The notes under the pieces are model-generated. The model was given only the letters and a program-made list of their open reading frames with translations. It was not told the origin of the DNA and searched no databases. Positions 9,776 to 19,255 of a stretch of 64,000 nucleotides of DNA are shown here, piece by piece (position 1 is the stretch's first letter; every line of letters begins with the position of its first letter). The position numbers and the translations under genes were made by a program. This DNA is from Pusillimonas caeni (GTDB lineage: Bacteria > Pseudomonadota > Gammaproteobacteria > Burkholderiales > Burkholderiaceae_B): the NCBI RefSeq assembly GCF_003545815.1, contig NZ_PDUW01000007.1:1-64000 (forward strand), given 5' to 3'.

Positions 9776-11179
9776 CTATCGAAAATTCCGGACGTCGACG
9801 AAGTGGCCGGCGACAGCCGCCGCGGCCGCCATGGCGGGGCTGACAAGGTGGGTGCGGCCGCCCTGCCCCTGGCGTCCCTCGAAGTTACGGTTCGAGGTGG
9901 AGGCGCAGCGCTCGCCCGGCTCGAGGCGATCGGCGTTCATGGCCAGGCACATCGAACAGCCCGGCTCGCGCCATTCGAAGCCCGCTTCGACGAAAACCTT
10001 GTCCAGGCCTTCTTGCTCGGCCTGCCGCTTGACCAGGCCCGAACCCGGCACGATCATCGCCTGCTTGACGTTGCCGGCCACCTTCTTGCCGCGCACCACT
10101 TCGGCGGCGGCGCGCAGGTCTTCGATGCGCGAATTGGTGCACGAACCGATAAAAACCTTGTCGATGCGGATGTCCGTCATGGGCGTATTGGCTTCGAGCC
10201 CCATGTACTGCAGGGCGCGCTCCATGCCGGCACGCCGGACTTCGTCCTTCTCGCTGGCCGGATCGGGCACTTGCGCATCCACCGACAGCACCATCTCGGG
10301 CGAGGTGCCCCAGCTGACCTGCGGCGTGATCTCGGCGGCGTCCAGCTCGATGACGCGATCGAAATGCGCGCCTTCGTCGCTATGCAGCGTCTTCCAGTAC
10401 TCTACGGCCTGGTCCCACATTTCGCCCGTGGGCGCGTAGGGCCGGCCGCGGAAATATTCGATGGTCTTGTCGTCGACGGCCACCATGCCCGAACGCGCGC
10501 CCGCCTCGATGGCCATATTGCAGACCGTCATGCGTCCTTCCACGGACAGCTCTTGCACGGCCGAGCCGCCGAACTCGATGGCATAGCCCGTGCCGCCCGC
10601 CGTGCCGATCTTGCCGATGACGAACAGGACCAGGTCCTTGGCCGTACAGCCGAAAGGCAGGCTGCCGTCGACCTTGATGAGCATGTTCTTGCTCTTCTTC
10701 ATGAGCAGGGTCTGCGTGGCCAATACGTGCTCGACTTCCGACGTGCCGATGCCGAAGGCCAGCGCGCCCACGGCGCCGTGAGTGCTGGTGTGCGAATCGC
10801 CGCAGACGACGGTCATGCCCGGCAGCGTCGCGCCCTGCTCGGGGCCGATGACGTGCACAATGCCCTGGCGCACATCGTTCATGCGAAATTCGGTGATGCC
10901 GAAGGTATCGCAGTTGGCGTCCAGGGTGTCGACCTGAAGACGCGAAATCGGGTCTTGTATACCCTCGCTGCGCGCCGTGGTGGGTACGTTATGATCGGCC
11001 ACCGCTAGGTTGGCGCTTATCCGCCACGGGTCGCGCCCGGCCAGGGTCAGCCCCTCGAAGGCCTGCGGGCTGGTCACTTCGTGGACCAAGTGACGGTCGA
11101 TATATAAAAGACAGGTGCCGTCGGCGTCCTGATCGACGACGTGGGCGTCCCACAACTTGTCGTAAAGGGTCTTGGCCAT
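9776..11179 (-). CDS. leuC: 3-isopropylmalate dehydratase, large subunit
   Basis: A 467-residue aconitase-family subunit carrying the [4Fe-4S] cluster. The cluster cysteines are in GSCTNSR and [32 protein letters not shown] is the substrate block. First gene of the leftward leuC-leuD-leuB run and probably of the longer transcript to trpF. The 220 bp upstream holds a likely promoter and a CTAGTAC-containing dyad. Confidence 0.97.
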   Translation of the reverse strand: MAKTLYDKLWDAHVVDQDADGTCLLYIDRHLVHEVTSPQAFEGLTLAGRDPWRISANLAVADHNVPTTARSEGIQDPISRLQVDTLDANCDTFGITEFRMNDVRQGIVHVIGPEQGATLPGMTVVCGDSHTSTHGAVGALAFGIGTSEVEHVLATQTLLMKKSKNMLIKVDGSLPFGCTAKDLVLFVIGKIGTAGGTGYAIEFGGSAVQELSVEGRMTVCNMAIEAGARSGMVAVDDKTIEYFRGRPYAPTGEMWDQAVEYWKTLHSDEGAHFDRVIELDAAEITPQVSWGTSPEMVLSVDAQVPDPASEKDEVRRAGMERALQYMGLEANTPMTDIRIDKVFIGSCTNSRIEDLRAAAEVVRGKKVAGNVKQAMIVPGSGLVKRQAEQEGLDKVFVEAGFEWREPGCSMCLAMNADRLEPGERCASTSNRNFEGRQGQGGRTHLVSPAMAAAAAVAGHFVDVRNFR

Positions 11180-11272
11180 AGGGTTTCTCTATTAAAAGTG
11201 ATGGCTGAAGGCGTGTGCTCTAGCTTGGCAAGCAGCGTAAACGCTTCAACGGAAAGACTTGATACGGTGATT

Positions 11273-11300
11273 ATTATGACAGCATCTCAACCTAGTACAA
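11273..11300 (-). promoter_or_regulatory. Likely leuC promoter
   Basis: On the minus strand TTGTAC (-35, 11295-11300) and CATAAT (-10, 11273-11278) are 16 nt apart, giving a leader of about 90 nt before leuC. The leader has no obvious run of leucine codons, so ribosome-stalling attenuation is not supported. Confidence 0.4.
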
Positions 11301-11324
11301 GAAGAGCTAATATACTAGTACTAG
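11291..11324. promoter_or_regulatory. Candidate operator of the leu operon
   Basis: A perfect palindrome CTAGTACTAG (11315-11324) lies just upstream of the -35, and a second copy of its half, CCTAGTAC (11291-11298), overlaps the -35 itself, about two helical turns away. This spacing suits a regulator contacting two sites, for example a LysR-type protein, but no regulator gene is adjacent. Confidence 0.35.
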
Positions 11325-11421
11325 AAGTGATATCCTGCCTTTCAAGCGGCCTCTCCTCTCTTACGGAGCTATGACTCACTCTCGCGCTATTTGGCAAAAT
11401 TTGTTGCGATTAGTCTGACAG

Positions 11422-11535
11422 GCTCTTTGTCCTTGAGTCGTCCCTGCGTTGGTAACGAGGCTCTTTGTTCTTGGCCCGTCCCTGCGTTGGTGGCGAGGCC
11501 CGTTGTTCTTAACCCGTCCCTGCGCTGCGGGGATG
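11422..11535 (+). repeat. 38-nt tandem repeat, three units
   Basis: Two full units (11422-11459 and 11460-11497) share most positions, including GTCCCTGCGTTGGT; a third, more diverged unit runs from 11498 into the next inverted repeat. The unit contains no spacer, so this is not a CRISPR array. No convincing ORF spans it. Confidence 0.7.
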
Positions 11536-11659
11536 TGCTTGGGCGGGCAGCGGCGGTCGGCCCTCCGGGCACACCTGTCCGCTTCGTCCGGGGCTTATGC
11601 CCTCTCCCTTCAGCGGCGCCTGGCTCTCCCACCAATGCCCGCCCAAGCACACCCCCGCA
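11526..11659. repeat. Large inverted repeat (24-nt arms)
   Basis: The arm at 11526-11549 (core TGTGCTTGGGCGGGCA) matches the reverse complement of 11636-11659 with one mismatch in 24. The arms enclose an 86-nt GC-rich region. It lies directly after the 38-nt tandem repeat, in a stretch with no gene. Confidence 0.75.
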
Positions 11660-11730
11660 TCACAGGGATTGCATCGGAGCAAGGAGACGGTCTGCGTGCG
11701 AGGCACGCGCCGCAACCTTCGAATCCATGA

Positions 11731-11950
11731 GGCGCGGGGCGGGCTCCTATTTTGGGCGACGTCCGAGCAAGCCGAGTACCCTGTTATTTTCGGGGAGGCA
11801 AGCCCGCAGCTGTCTGAGCGGCACGCTTGGCGGACCACCGGTCCGCCGCCGCGAGTTCTGCGGGCGCCCCGAAAATGATAGGGTAGGAGGGAAGTCCGGC
11901 GAAGCCGGACCGCAGCGAGCGGCGCCCAAAATAGGAGCCCGCCCCGCGCC
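11731..11950. repeat. 220-nt nested inverted-repeat element, possible structured RNA
   Basis: Outer arms 11731-11758 and 11923-11950 are perfect 28-nt reverse complements. Inside, 11778-11795 pairs with 11867-11884 over 18 positions; both non-Watson-Crick pairs (G11783-T11879 and T11785-G11877) are G-U wobbles if transcribed rightward. The apex holds GGCGGACC-ACC-GGTCCGCC (11829-11847), and the 3' side a local hairpin GTCCGGC-GAA-GCCGGAC (11894-11910). No coding frame is credible. The rest of 11951-12132, up to the protease gene, is A-rich and shows nothing further. Confidence 0.75.
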
Positions 11951-12132
11951 GGCTCAAGAACCCAAAAATAGAACGTCCAATTTCAAAGAGGCAGCAGCAA
12001 GAAAGCTCAAAGACGACCCGTTATAAATAATCAACAACGATCGACAGCCAGACACACACGAATCACGCACTTGCTTACGAGGCCGCAAAAAACAAACTGC
12101 AAGCACCGACCGGCATCAAGCAAACCGAGCAA

Positions 12133-12966
12133 TCACTTCTTAGCGCTCTGATACAAAGGCATCACCTGCTCCGCAATCTTCGTCAGGTCCGCCGTGCGCG
12201 TCGCTGCGGACGGGTGCGTGGAGAGGAATTCCGGCGGCGAGCTGCCTTGGCTCAGAGAACCCATCTTCTGCCAGAGCGTCACCGCCGCCCGCGGATCGTA
12301 GCCCGCCCGCGCCGCCAGCTCCACCCCCATGCGATCGGCCTCAGTCTCGTGCGTACGGCTGTTCGGCAGCGTGAACATCACCTCGGTCAACTTGCCGCCC
12401 AGATCGGACGTGGCCGAGCTTCCGGTCAGCGCCGACAACACCGACAGGCCGACGTCCGCCGCCATCTGCTGCGACACTTGCTCGCGCGAATGCTCGCGCA
12501 GCGCGTGGGCCATCTCGTGCCCGATCACGGCCGCCAGTTCGGCGTCCGTCGGCTTGAGCTGGTTGATCATGCCGCTATAGACCGCGATCTTGCCGCCGGG
12601 CATGCACCAGGCATTGACCTCGTCCGAGTTCAGTACGTGCACCTCCCAGTTCCATTGCGCCGCATCCGGCCGGAAGACGCCCACCTGCGCGATCAAACGC
12701 TGGGCGATGGACTTGACCCGGGCGGCCTGCTTGGCGTCCGTGTCCAGCGCACCCTGGGCCTTGGCCTGCGAGACGATGCCGGTGTATTGCTTCTGGGCTT
12801 CCTGCATCAGCGCCTGCTCGGAAACCAGGCTGGACATGTACTGCTTGCGGTCGACCCCGACCGTGCCCGAATCGGTCGTCTGCACCGCCGCGCAGCCCGC
12901 CAGCAACGCGCTGCCCGCAAGGGCGGCAATGGCGCTTCCTCGTTTCAAGAACCAGATCGTCTTCAT
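12133..12966 (-). CDS. M48-family lipoprotein metalloprotease
   Basis: A 277-residue protein from ATG 12966, with GGAG 7 nt upstream. The N-terminus ends in the lipobox LLAGC, so it should be lipidated and face the periplasm. The zinc motif HEMAHALREH gives two His ligands and the catalytic Glu; the third ligand is the Glu of THETEADRMG. It resembles LoiP/YcaL-type outer-membrane quality-control proteases, without the TPR domain of BepA. It stands alone between the repeat region and aroC. Confidence 0.9.
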   Translation of the reverse strand: MKTIWFLKRGSAIAALAGSALLAGCAAVQTTDSGTVGVDRKQYMSSLVSEQALMQEAQKQYTGIVSQAKAQGALDTDAKQAARVKSIAQRLIAQVGVFRPDAAQWNWEVHVLNSDEVNAWCMPGGKIAVYSGMINQLKPTDAELAAVIGHEMAHALREHSREQVSQQMAADVGLSVLSALTGSSATSDLGGKLTEVMFTLPNSRTHETEADRMGVELAARAGYDPRAAVTLWQKMGSLSQGSSPPEFLSTHPSAATRTADLTKIAEQVMPLYQSAKK

Positions 12967-13071
12967 GGTGAACTCCGTTTCTGAAGGTTGGCGCCGGCGC
13001 ATCCGGCGAACGAATCAACAATGACCGCGATCAGCGCACAAGCGCATTGCACGGCGCAGATTGTTAGCGTA

Positions 13072-14133
13072 TCAAGCTCCCGCCAACGCACGCTGGCGCA
13101 AAGCATGGTCCATCAGGACGATGGCCAGAAGCGCCTCGGCAATGGGCGTGGCGCGTATGCCCACGCAGGGGTCGTGCCGGCCCAGGGTCTGCACCTGCAC
13201 CGGGCGACCCTGCCGGTCGACCGACCGCCTTTCGATCCGTATGCTGGACGTCGGCTTGATGGCCAGCGACACCGTGATGGGTTGGCTGGACGAGATGCCG
13301 CCCAGCACGCCGCCCGCGTTGTTGCTGGTGAAGCCTTCCGGGGTAATTTCGTCGCCATGCTCCGAGCCGCGCTGGGCGATGCTTTCGAACCCGGCGCCGA
13401 TGGAAACGCCCTTGACCGCATTGAGCCCCATCATGGCATGCGCAATGTCCGCGTCCAGGCGGTCGTACAGCGGTTCGCCCCACCCCGCCGGCACCCCCTC
13501 GGCCACCACCTCGATGCGCGCGCCGATCGAATCACCGTCGCGGCGCAGCTGATCCATATAGTCTTCGAGCTGGGCCACGATGCCCGCATTCGGCGCATAA
13601 AAAGGGTTGTTGCCCACCTCGTCCCAGCTTTCGAACGGAATGTAGATGGGACCCAACTGGCTCATGTAGCCGCGTACGCGCACACCGTATTGGTGGGCCA
13701 GCCACTTCCTGGCGATCGCGCCGCCCGCCACTGTCGGGGCCGTGAGGCGGGCCGAAGAGCGTCCGCCGCCGCGCGGATCGCGCACGCCATATTTGCTCCA
13801 GTAAGTGTAGTCGGCATGCCCCGGCCGGAAAGTGTCTTCGATATTGCTGTAGTCCTTGCTGCGCGCATCGGTGTTGCGGATCAGCAGGCCGATGGGCGCG
13901 CCGGTGGTCACGCCTTGATAGACGCCGGACAGGATCTCGACCTGATCGGCCTCTTGGCGTTGGGTCACGTGGCGCGACGTGCCCGGGCGCCGGCGATCGA
14001 GTTCGAACTGTATGTCGGCCTCGGTCAGCGCCATGCCGGCCGGACAGCCGTCGACCACCGCGCCGATGGCCGGCCCGTGGGATTCGCCGAAGTTGGTGAC
14101 GCAGAAAAGCTTGCCTAGGGTGTTGCCGGACAT
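13072..14133 (-). CDS. aroC: Chorismate synthase
   Basis: A 353-residue FMN-dependent enzyme making chorismate from EPSP, the last shikimate-pathway step. [18 protein letters not shown] is the first family signature; [34 protein letters not shown] and the C-terminal [15 protein letters not shown]-like stretch (here [12 protein letters not shown]) are also present. Normal length. Single gene. Confidence 0.97.
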   Translation of the reverse strand: MSGNTLGKLFCVTNFGESHGPAIGAVVDGCPAGMALTEADIQFELDRRRPGTSRHVTQRQEADQVEILSGVYQGVTTGAPIGLLIRNTDARSKDYSNIEDTFRPGHADYTYWSKYGVRDPRGGGRSSARLTAPTVAGGAIARKWLAHQYGVRVRGYMSQLGPIYIPFESWDEVGNNPFYAPNAGIVAQLEDYMDQLRRDGDSIGARIEVVAEGVPAGWGEPLYDRLDADIAHAMMGLNAVKGVSIGAGFESIAQRGSEHGDEITPEGFTSNNAGGVLGGISSSQPITVSLAIKPTSSIRIERRSVDRQGRPVQVQTLGRHDPCVGIRATPIAEALLAIVLMDHALRQRALAGA

Positions 14134-14270
14134 GATGAATGGATTATTGGAATCTGAAAAACGGACGAGGCGCCGGATCGAAGCCCGGCATCACAACGAA
14201 GCCTGCCACCCGCACGAAAGGAGGCGCCGGGAAGCCGCGCGGCATCGAAAAACGACATCATGATATCGCA

Positions 14271-15749
14271 TCACGACGAACAGCTGACATGCAGCTCGCG
14301 CGCCCAATCCGGCGCGGGGGCCGCATAAGCCTCATAGCCCGGGCGCTCGGTATAGGGCGTGCGCAGCAAGGCAAGCAGGGTGTCGATCTCGCCCGCATCA
14401 TCGTTTTCGGCGGCGCGTATGGCGATTTCCGCCAAGTGGTTGCGCAGCACGTACAAAGGATTGGCCAGGCGCATGGTTTCGATGCGCTCGCCATCGGGCC
14501 GGGCGTCCTGCTCGATGCGGCGGACATAGCCCTGCAGCCAGGCCTGGGCGGCCTCGCGATCTGAAAACAAGGCCAGGAAAGGTTCCGGGTTGCGCGGCGC
14601 CTCGGCCAGGCGGCGAAAGCTCAGCGTGAAATCGGCCCGCTGGGTGTGCAGCAGCCGCCACCAATCGTCCACCAGCACATCGTCGCCGTCGCGCCAGCTT
14701 CGCAGGCCGAACTTGCGCACCAGGTTGCCGTGGTAGGCGTTCAGAAAGTCCTGCTCGAAATGGGCCAACTGCGCGCGCAGGTCGTCGGGCTCGGGGCCCA
14801 GCACGGCCAGGCTGCTGGCCAGGCGATAGAGATTCCAATGCATGACCGAAGGCTGGGTGTTCCATGCATAGCGGCCCTGGGTGTCGGTGTGATTGCAGAC
14901 GTGGCCGATCTGGAAGGCGTCCATGAAGCCATAAGGGCCGTAGTCCAGCGTCAAACCGATGATCGACATATTGTCGGTATTCATCACCCCATGGCAGAAG
15001 CCCGCCGTCTGCCAGTCGGCCACCACGCGGGCCGACCGCGCCACCACGGCGCGCAGAAAGCGCAGCAGCACGCCATGCTCGCCCTGCGCATCGCCGGCCT
15101 GCGCTTCGCGGCATTCCGGAAAGAAACGGTCGACCACGTAGTCGAGCAGGATGCGCATCTGTTCAGGGTGGTGGGTCCAGTGCTCGAACGACCCGAAGCG
15201 CACGAAGGTGGGGGATACCCGGGTGACCACCGCCGCCCTTTCGACGGTTTCGCGATACACCGGGTTGCGCGCAGTGACGATGGCCAGGGCGCGGGTGGTG
15301 GGAATGCCCAGGCCGGCCATGGCCTCGCCGGCCAGGTATTCGCGCACCGACGAACGTATCACCGCCCGGCCGTCGCCCATGCGCGAATACGGCGTCAGGC
15401 CAGAGCCCTTCAATTGCAGTTCGAAGTTGCCCGTAGGGCTCATGACCTCGCCCAGCAGATGCGCCCGCCCATCGCCCAGCTGGCCGGCCCACACGCCGAA
15501 CTGGTGACCGCTGTACACGGCCGCCAGCGTGTGGCCGCGCGCCAGCCCGCGATTGCCCGAGCACACGTCGAGGAAATCTTGCCGGGCCAAGGCAGCCTCG
15601 GACAGGCCCAGCATGCGTGCAACCTCGGTATTGGCATGCAGCAAGCGCGGCTGGTCCAGCGGCTGGGGCTCGAGGCGGGTATAGAACTCGGGCGGCAGGC
15701 CGGCAAAAGAATCGACCGTGGGAAGATCGTCGATGGAATCCACGCTCAT
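14271..15749 (-). CDS. selO: Protein adenylyltransferase SelO
   Basis: A 492-residue pseudokinase-fold AMPylator (YdiU family) that transfers AMP to proteins in redox stress. The ATP-site blocks are present: LQLKGSGLTPYSRMGDGRA with the key lysine, the HGVMNTDNMSI loop with the metal-binding Asn/Asp, and LDYGPYGFMD in place of DFG. The start ATG 15749 overlaps the stop of the upstream membrane protein (ATGA), so they are translationally coupled. In E. coli the C-terminus ends in a conserved cysteine used for redox control; here the tail is HVSCSS, keeping a late cysteine. Confidence 0.95.
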   Translation of the reverse strand: MSVDSIDDLPTVDSFAGLPPEFYTRLEPQPLDQPRLLHANTEVARMLGLSEAALARQDFLDVCSGNRGLARGHTLAAVYSGHQFGVWAGQLGDGRAHLLGEVMSPTGNFELQLKGSGLTPYSRMGDGRAVIRSSVREYLAGEAMAGLGIPTTRALAIVTARNPVYRETVERAAVVTRVSPTFVRFGSFEHWTHHPEQMRILLDYVVDRFFPECREAQAGDAQGEHGVLLRFLRAVVARSARVVADWQTAGFCHGVMNTDNMSIIGLTLDYGPYGFMDAFQIGHVCNHTDTQGRYAWNTQPSVMHWNLYRLASSLAVLGPEPDDLRAQLAHFEQDFLNAYHGNLVRKFGLRSWRDGDDVLVDDWWRLLHTQRADFTLSFRRLAEAPRNPEPFLALFSDREAAQAWLQGYVRRIEQDARPDGERIETMRLANPLYVLRNHLAEIAIRAAENDDAGEIDTLLALLRTPYTERPGYEAYAAPAPDWARELHVSCSS

Positions 15750-16141
15750 GACGGACGCACCCCGCCGGCCCGGCCCGCCGCCTTGGCGGCGCGCTTGGCC
15801 GGCCTCACATAGAAGATGGCGCACAGATAGAACGCCAGCGACAGCGCGACTTCGATGCCGGCCATGGCCACCGAGGCCGCAGACGGGTCTGAATAGACGC
15901 GCACGACGCCCTCCATGAAATACAGCAGGATCAGCATGGAGGCCCATTGCATGGTGTACAGACTGCCCTTCAGCACGCCGCGCAACGGCAGCAGCAGCGG
16001 CAGCACTTTCAGCACCAGCCATGAACCGCCCGGCCGCAGGGGCGCCAGCCACAGCTCCCAGACGAGGCAAAGCGCAATCAGGGCCAAGAGCGAAAACGAT
16101 GCGCCATGGCGCAGCGCGGGGTTCAGTCGAGTCGTAGTCAT
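15746..16141 (-). CDS. DUF2069-like small membrane protein
   Basis: A 131-residue protein with about four hydrophobic helices (ASFSLLALIALCLVWELWL, LKVLPLLLPLRGVLKG, TMQWASMLILLYFMEGV, IEVALSLAFYLCAIFYV). The pattern and length match DUF2069 proteins of Beta- and Gammaproteobacteria. ATG at 16141; its stop overlaps the selO start by 4 nt. Function unknown. Confidence 0.8.
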   Translation of the reverse strand: MTTTRLNPALRHGASFSLLALIALCLVWELWLAPLRPGGSWLVLKVLPLLLPLRGVLKGSLYTMQWASMLILLYFMEGVVRVYSDPSAASVAMAGIEVALSLAFYLCAIFYVRPAKRAAKAAGRAGGVRPS

Positions 16142-16214
16142 GCTGGTATTATTACCCGGATTGAAGAACGAGTTGGCATCCAGAGCGGCCAGTTCGCTGT
16201 TTGCCGCATCCACC

Positions 16215-17618
16215 ATGCAAGACGAAGACGCCGGTACCGCCCCCGATCGCAAACCTCGCCCCGCCCGTTCTCCCGACTGGCTCAGCAGCGCCGGCCAGGC
16301 CGTTGTTTACGCCCTGCAGCGCGCCGGCGAGAAGCGCCTGCCCCAGATCGCCGCCAGCCTTACCTACACCACCGTGCTGGCCATCGTGCCCTTGCTGGCG
16401 GTGGTGCTCGCCTTGTTCACCGCCTTTCCCCTGTTCGGCGAATTCAAGCTCGCGCTCGAGAACTTCCTGACCTCCAGCCTGATGCCGCCCTCGGTGTCCG
16501 AGAACGTCATGGGCTACCTGAACCAGTTCGCGGCCAAGGCCTCCGGCCTGACCGCCGTGGGCACTCTGTTCCTGGTCGTGGTGTCCATCATGCTCATCAT
16601 GACCATCGATGGTGTGCTCAACGACATCTGGAGCGTCGAGCAGCGCCGCCCGCTGCGCCAGCGCATGCTGGTGTACTGGGCCATTATTTCGCTCGGCCCG
16701 ATATTGGCCGGCGCCAGCCTGTGGACCACCACCCTGCTGGCCCAGCAATCCATGGGCCTGGTCGGCGAGATGTCGGCCGGCATGAATTTCCTGCTTTCCG
16801 TGGTGCCGGTCGTCATCACCGGCCTGGGTTTTGCCGCCCTGTTCGTCTACGTGCCCAACCGCGAGGTGTACTGGCGCGACGCCCTGGCCGGAGGCATGGG
16901 CACGGCGATTGTGCTGGCCTTGATGAAATGGGGCTTTGCGCTGTACATATCGCGCTTTCCTTCGTACACCATCATCTACGGCGCCTTTGCCACGCTGCCC
17001 ATTTTCCTGCTGTGGATCTATCTGTCCTGGCTGGGCATATTGCTGGGCGCTACGGTCGCGGCGACCTTGCCGTCCTTGCGCATGAGACGCTGGGCCGAGC
17101 AGCGCCAGCCCGGCGCCGCCATCGTGGACGCCATCAGCATCATGCGCCTGCTGCGCAGCGCGCAGGGCACACCCTCGCCGGGCCGCAGTTCGCGCTTTCT
17201 CAGTGCCCACTTGCGGCTTCACCCCGACGAACTCAACCACATCTTGACTACCTTGCGCAGCCTGGGATACGCCGTTCCCACACAAGACAAAGATCGCGGC
17301 TCGGATCAGTGGGTGCTGGCTTGCGACCTCGAGCAGGCCAAGCTGGGACGGCTGGTGGACGAACTGCTGATCGACCGCCATCAGCAGGCCCTGCAAAAGC
17401 TGCCCTGCCTGCTGCCCGGCATCGCCGCGTCGCTCACTACACAGCCCGATATGACCCTCCGCGAACTGCTCGATCAGGACGCCGGCGCGCAACCGTTTGT
17501 TGCGAGTGAACACCAAAACACACAGTCGGGCGCCGTTCTACCCCAAACGGGCGATATCAGGCAAAATACAATGACAACGAAGCAGACCGAGGAGACGCAT
17601 CATGTTGAAAGTCAGTGA
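16215..17618 (+). CDS. YihY/BrkB-family inner-membrane protein with C-terminal extension
   Basis: A 467-residue protein from ATG 16215. The membrane part (about residues 30-295) has six helices with the family blocks RLPQIAASLTYTTVLAIVPLLAV and YIYLSWLGILLG-type motif (here LLWIYLSWLGILLGA); these proteins were once misnamed RNase BN. The 170-residue cytoplasmic tail contains a winged-helix-like stretch (LHPDELNHILTTLRSLGYAV), seen in other betaproteobacterial members. Divergent from the DUF2069 gene. Its last 17 nt overlap the start of the CBS-domain gene. Transport substrate, if any, is unknown. Confidence 0.85.
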   Translation: MQDEDAGTAPDRKPRPARSPDWLSSAGQAVVYALQRAGEKRLPQIAASLTYTTVLAIVPLLAVVLALFTAFPLFGEFKLALENFLTSSLMPPSVSENVMGYLNQFAAKASGLTAVGTLFLVVVSIMLIMTIDGVLNDIWSVEQRRPLRQRMLVYWAIISLGPILAGASLWTTTLLAQQSMGLVGEMSAGMNFLLSVVPVVITGLGFAALFVYVPNREVYWRDALAGGMGTAIVLALMKWGFALYISRFPSYTIIYGAFATLPIFLLWIYLSWLGILLGATVAATLPSLRMRRWAEQRQPGAAIVDAISIMRLLRSAQGTPSPGRSSRFLSAHLRLHPDELNHILTTLRSLGYAVPTQDKDRGSDQWVLACDLEQAKLGRLVDELLIDRHQQALQKLPCLLPGIAASLTTQPDMTLRELLDQDAGAQPFVASEHQNTQSGAVLPQTGDIRQNTMTTKQTEETHHVESQ

Positions 17619-18072
17619 GATCCTGCGGGTCAAGGGGCACACCCTGTATACCGCCACCCCTGACATGCCCATCACCAAGGCGCTCGAAACCATGAGCGAA
17701 CAGGACATCGGCTCTCTGGTCATCATGGAACACGGCGAATTGGTGGGCATGCTCACATTCCGCGAAATCATCCGCCACCTGCACGCCAACGGCGGCAACA
17801 CCGGCACCAACACCATACGCAGCATCATGGACGATGCGCCGGTCAGCGTCACGCCCAATACCAGCGCCGAAGAAGTCCAGCGCCTCATGCTCGACAAGCA
17901 TGCGCGCTACATGCCCGTCATGGACGGCCCGGTGCTGCAGGGGGTCATTTCCTTCTACGACATGGCCCAGGCCATCGTCGCCGCGCAGCAGTTCGAAAAC
18001 AATATGCTCAAGGCCTACATCCGCGACTGGCCGGGCGACGGCGAAGCCCTCAAGGCCGAAGAAAGAAGCTGA
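17602..18072 (+). CDS. Two-CBS-domain protein
   Basis: A 156-residue cytoplasmic protein made of one CBS pair: residues about 8-60 (TPDMPITKALETMSEQDIGSL core) and 70-130 (VTPNTSAEEVQRLMLDKHARY core). Such stand-alone pairs bind adenosyl ligands and sense energy state. GAGGAG sits 8 nt before the ATG. It overlaps the YihY-like gene by 17 nt, suggesting a functional or at least translational link. Followed by a terminator. Confidence 0.9.
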   Translation: MLKVSEILRVKGHTLYTATPDMPITKALETMSEQDIGSLVIMEHGELVGMLTFREIIRHLHANGGNTGTNTIRSIMDDAPVSVTPNTSAEEVQRLMLDKHARYMPVMDGPVLQGVISFYDMAQAIVAAQQFENNMLKAYIRDWPGDGEALKAEERS

Positions 18073-18089
18073 ATCCGCCTCATGCACAG

Positions 18090-18116
18090 AGGGCGCCTCG
18101 GGCGCCCTTCTTTTTG
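18090..18116 (+). terminator. Rho-independent terminator after the CBS gene
   Basis: GGGCGCC (18091-18097), loop TCG, GGCGCCC (18101-18107), then TTCTTTTT. It closes the rightward YihY-CBS unit, 4 nt before the convergent dusA stop. Confidence 0.85.
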
Positions 18117-18119
18117 GAT

Positions 18120-19112
18120 TCACTCCGCCCTGATCACCAGATCGTTCCAGGCCTTTTCCAGCACCCGGGGGTCGTTCGTGTTCAAGAGCGTTGCGTCCGA
18201 AAGGGTGCGGCGCCAGTGGCGCGACCCCGGGCGTCCGCTCATCCATCCCAGCATGGGCCTGACCACCATGCGAAGGGGAACGCCCCGGTCCACCTGGCCT
18301 TGCGCGTAGTCCACCATGGCGTGCACGATCTGGCCGGGCTCCAGCAGTTCGATGCCGGGGTCGAGCAGGCGCGATAGCTCGGACAAGACGCCCGGATTGT
18401 GCCAGGCCGCCCTGCCCAGCATGACCCCGTCGAAATCCTCGAGATGGCGCTGCACTTCGCCGGCCTGCGCAATGCCCCCGTTCAGCACGATGGTGCAATC
18501 GGGAAAATCGGCCTTGAGGCGGCGCGCAACGTCGTAGCGCAAAGGAGGGATCTCGCGATTGTCCTTGGGCGACAAACCCTTCAGCACCGCATTGCGGGCA
18601 TGCACGATGAAAACCCTGCAACCGGCCCGGTGCAGCGCGCCGACGAAGTCGAGCACGAAATCGTAGGATTCGTCGTAATCCAGCCCCAGCCGGTGCTTGA
18701 CGGTGACGGGCACCGACACCGCGTCCTGCATGGCCTTGACACAGTCGGCCACCAGGGCCGGCTCGGCCATCAGGCAGGCGCCGAAGGCGCCCCGCTGCAC
18801 CCGGTCCGAGGGGCAGCCGCAGTTCAGATTGATTTCGTCATAGCCCCACTGTTCGCCCAGGCGCGCGCCGTGAGCCAGCGCCTCCGGGTCGCTGCCGCCC
18901 AGCTGCAGGGCGACGGGCTGTTCGGCTTCGTGAAAATCCAGGTGGCGCGCCACATCTCCGTGCAATAGTGCGCCGGTCGTGATCATTTCGGTATACAGGC
19001 GTGCGCGCGGCGCCAGCAGCCGATGAAAATAGCGGCAATGGCGATCCGTGACATCGATCATGGGCGCAACACACAGGCGCCAGCCGACGTCGCTTTGCAA
19101 AGGGGATTTCAC
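18120..19112 (-). CDS. dusA: tRNA-dihydrouridine(20/20a) synthase
   Basis: A 330-residue FMN enzyme that reduces U20/U20a in the tRNA D-loop. CVAPMIDVTDRHCRYF is the FMN-binding start; the catalytic cysteine lies in NCGCPSDRVQRGAFGACLM; HARNAVLKGLSPKDNREIPPL is the DusA-specific stretch. It begins at a GTG (19112) with no clear ribosome site; no better in-frame ATG keeps the conserved start. Divergent from thrB. Confidence 0.95.
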   Translation of the reverse strand: MKSPLQSDVGWRLCVAPMIDVTDRHCRYFHRLLAPRARLYTEMITTGALLHGDVARHLDFHEAEQPVALQLGGSDPEALAHGARLGEQWGYDEINLNCGCPSDRVQRGAFGACLMAEPALVADCVKAMQDAVSVPVTVKHRLGLDYDESYDFVLDFVGALHRAGCRVFIVHARNAVLKGLSPKDNREIPPLRYDVARRLKADFPDCTIVLNGGIAQAGEVQRHLEDFDGVMLGRAAWHNPGVLSELSRLLDPGIELLEPGQIVHAMVDYAQGQVDRGVPLRMVVRPMLGWMSGRPGSRHWRRTLSDATLLNTNDPRVLEKAWNDLVIRAE

Positions 19113-19255
19113 GATGCGGTATAGTGATTCGGATATGGGTAATTCACGATTTTAACGTCCGATACCCGCCGCGCCCGCCGCAGCCCTCGTCCACTGCTTT
19201 ACAATCCGGCTTTGCTGCACGGTGCGGCGCCACTTTTCATTGTCTTTCATCTTCT

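Noticed and set aside
11180-11272. Leucine leader peptide for attenuation of the leu operon
   Set aside because: No short ORF with clustered leucine codons and no terminator/antiterminator pair is visible in the leader.
11422-11535. Possible CRISPR array
   Set aside because: The 38-nt units are directly adjacent with no spacers and diverge from unit to unit; no cas genes nearby.
11391-12026. Open frames across the non-coding leuC-protease gap
   Set aside because: They cross the tandem repeat and both inverted repeats, have arginine/proline-rich composition and no start signal.
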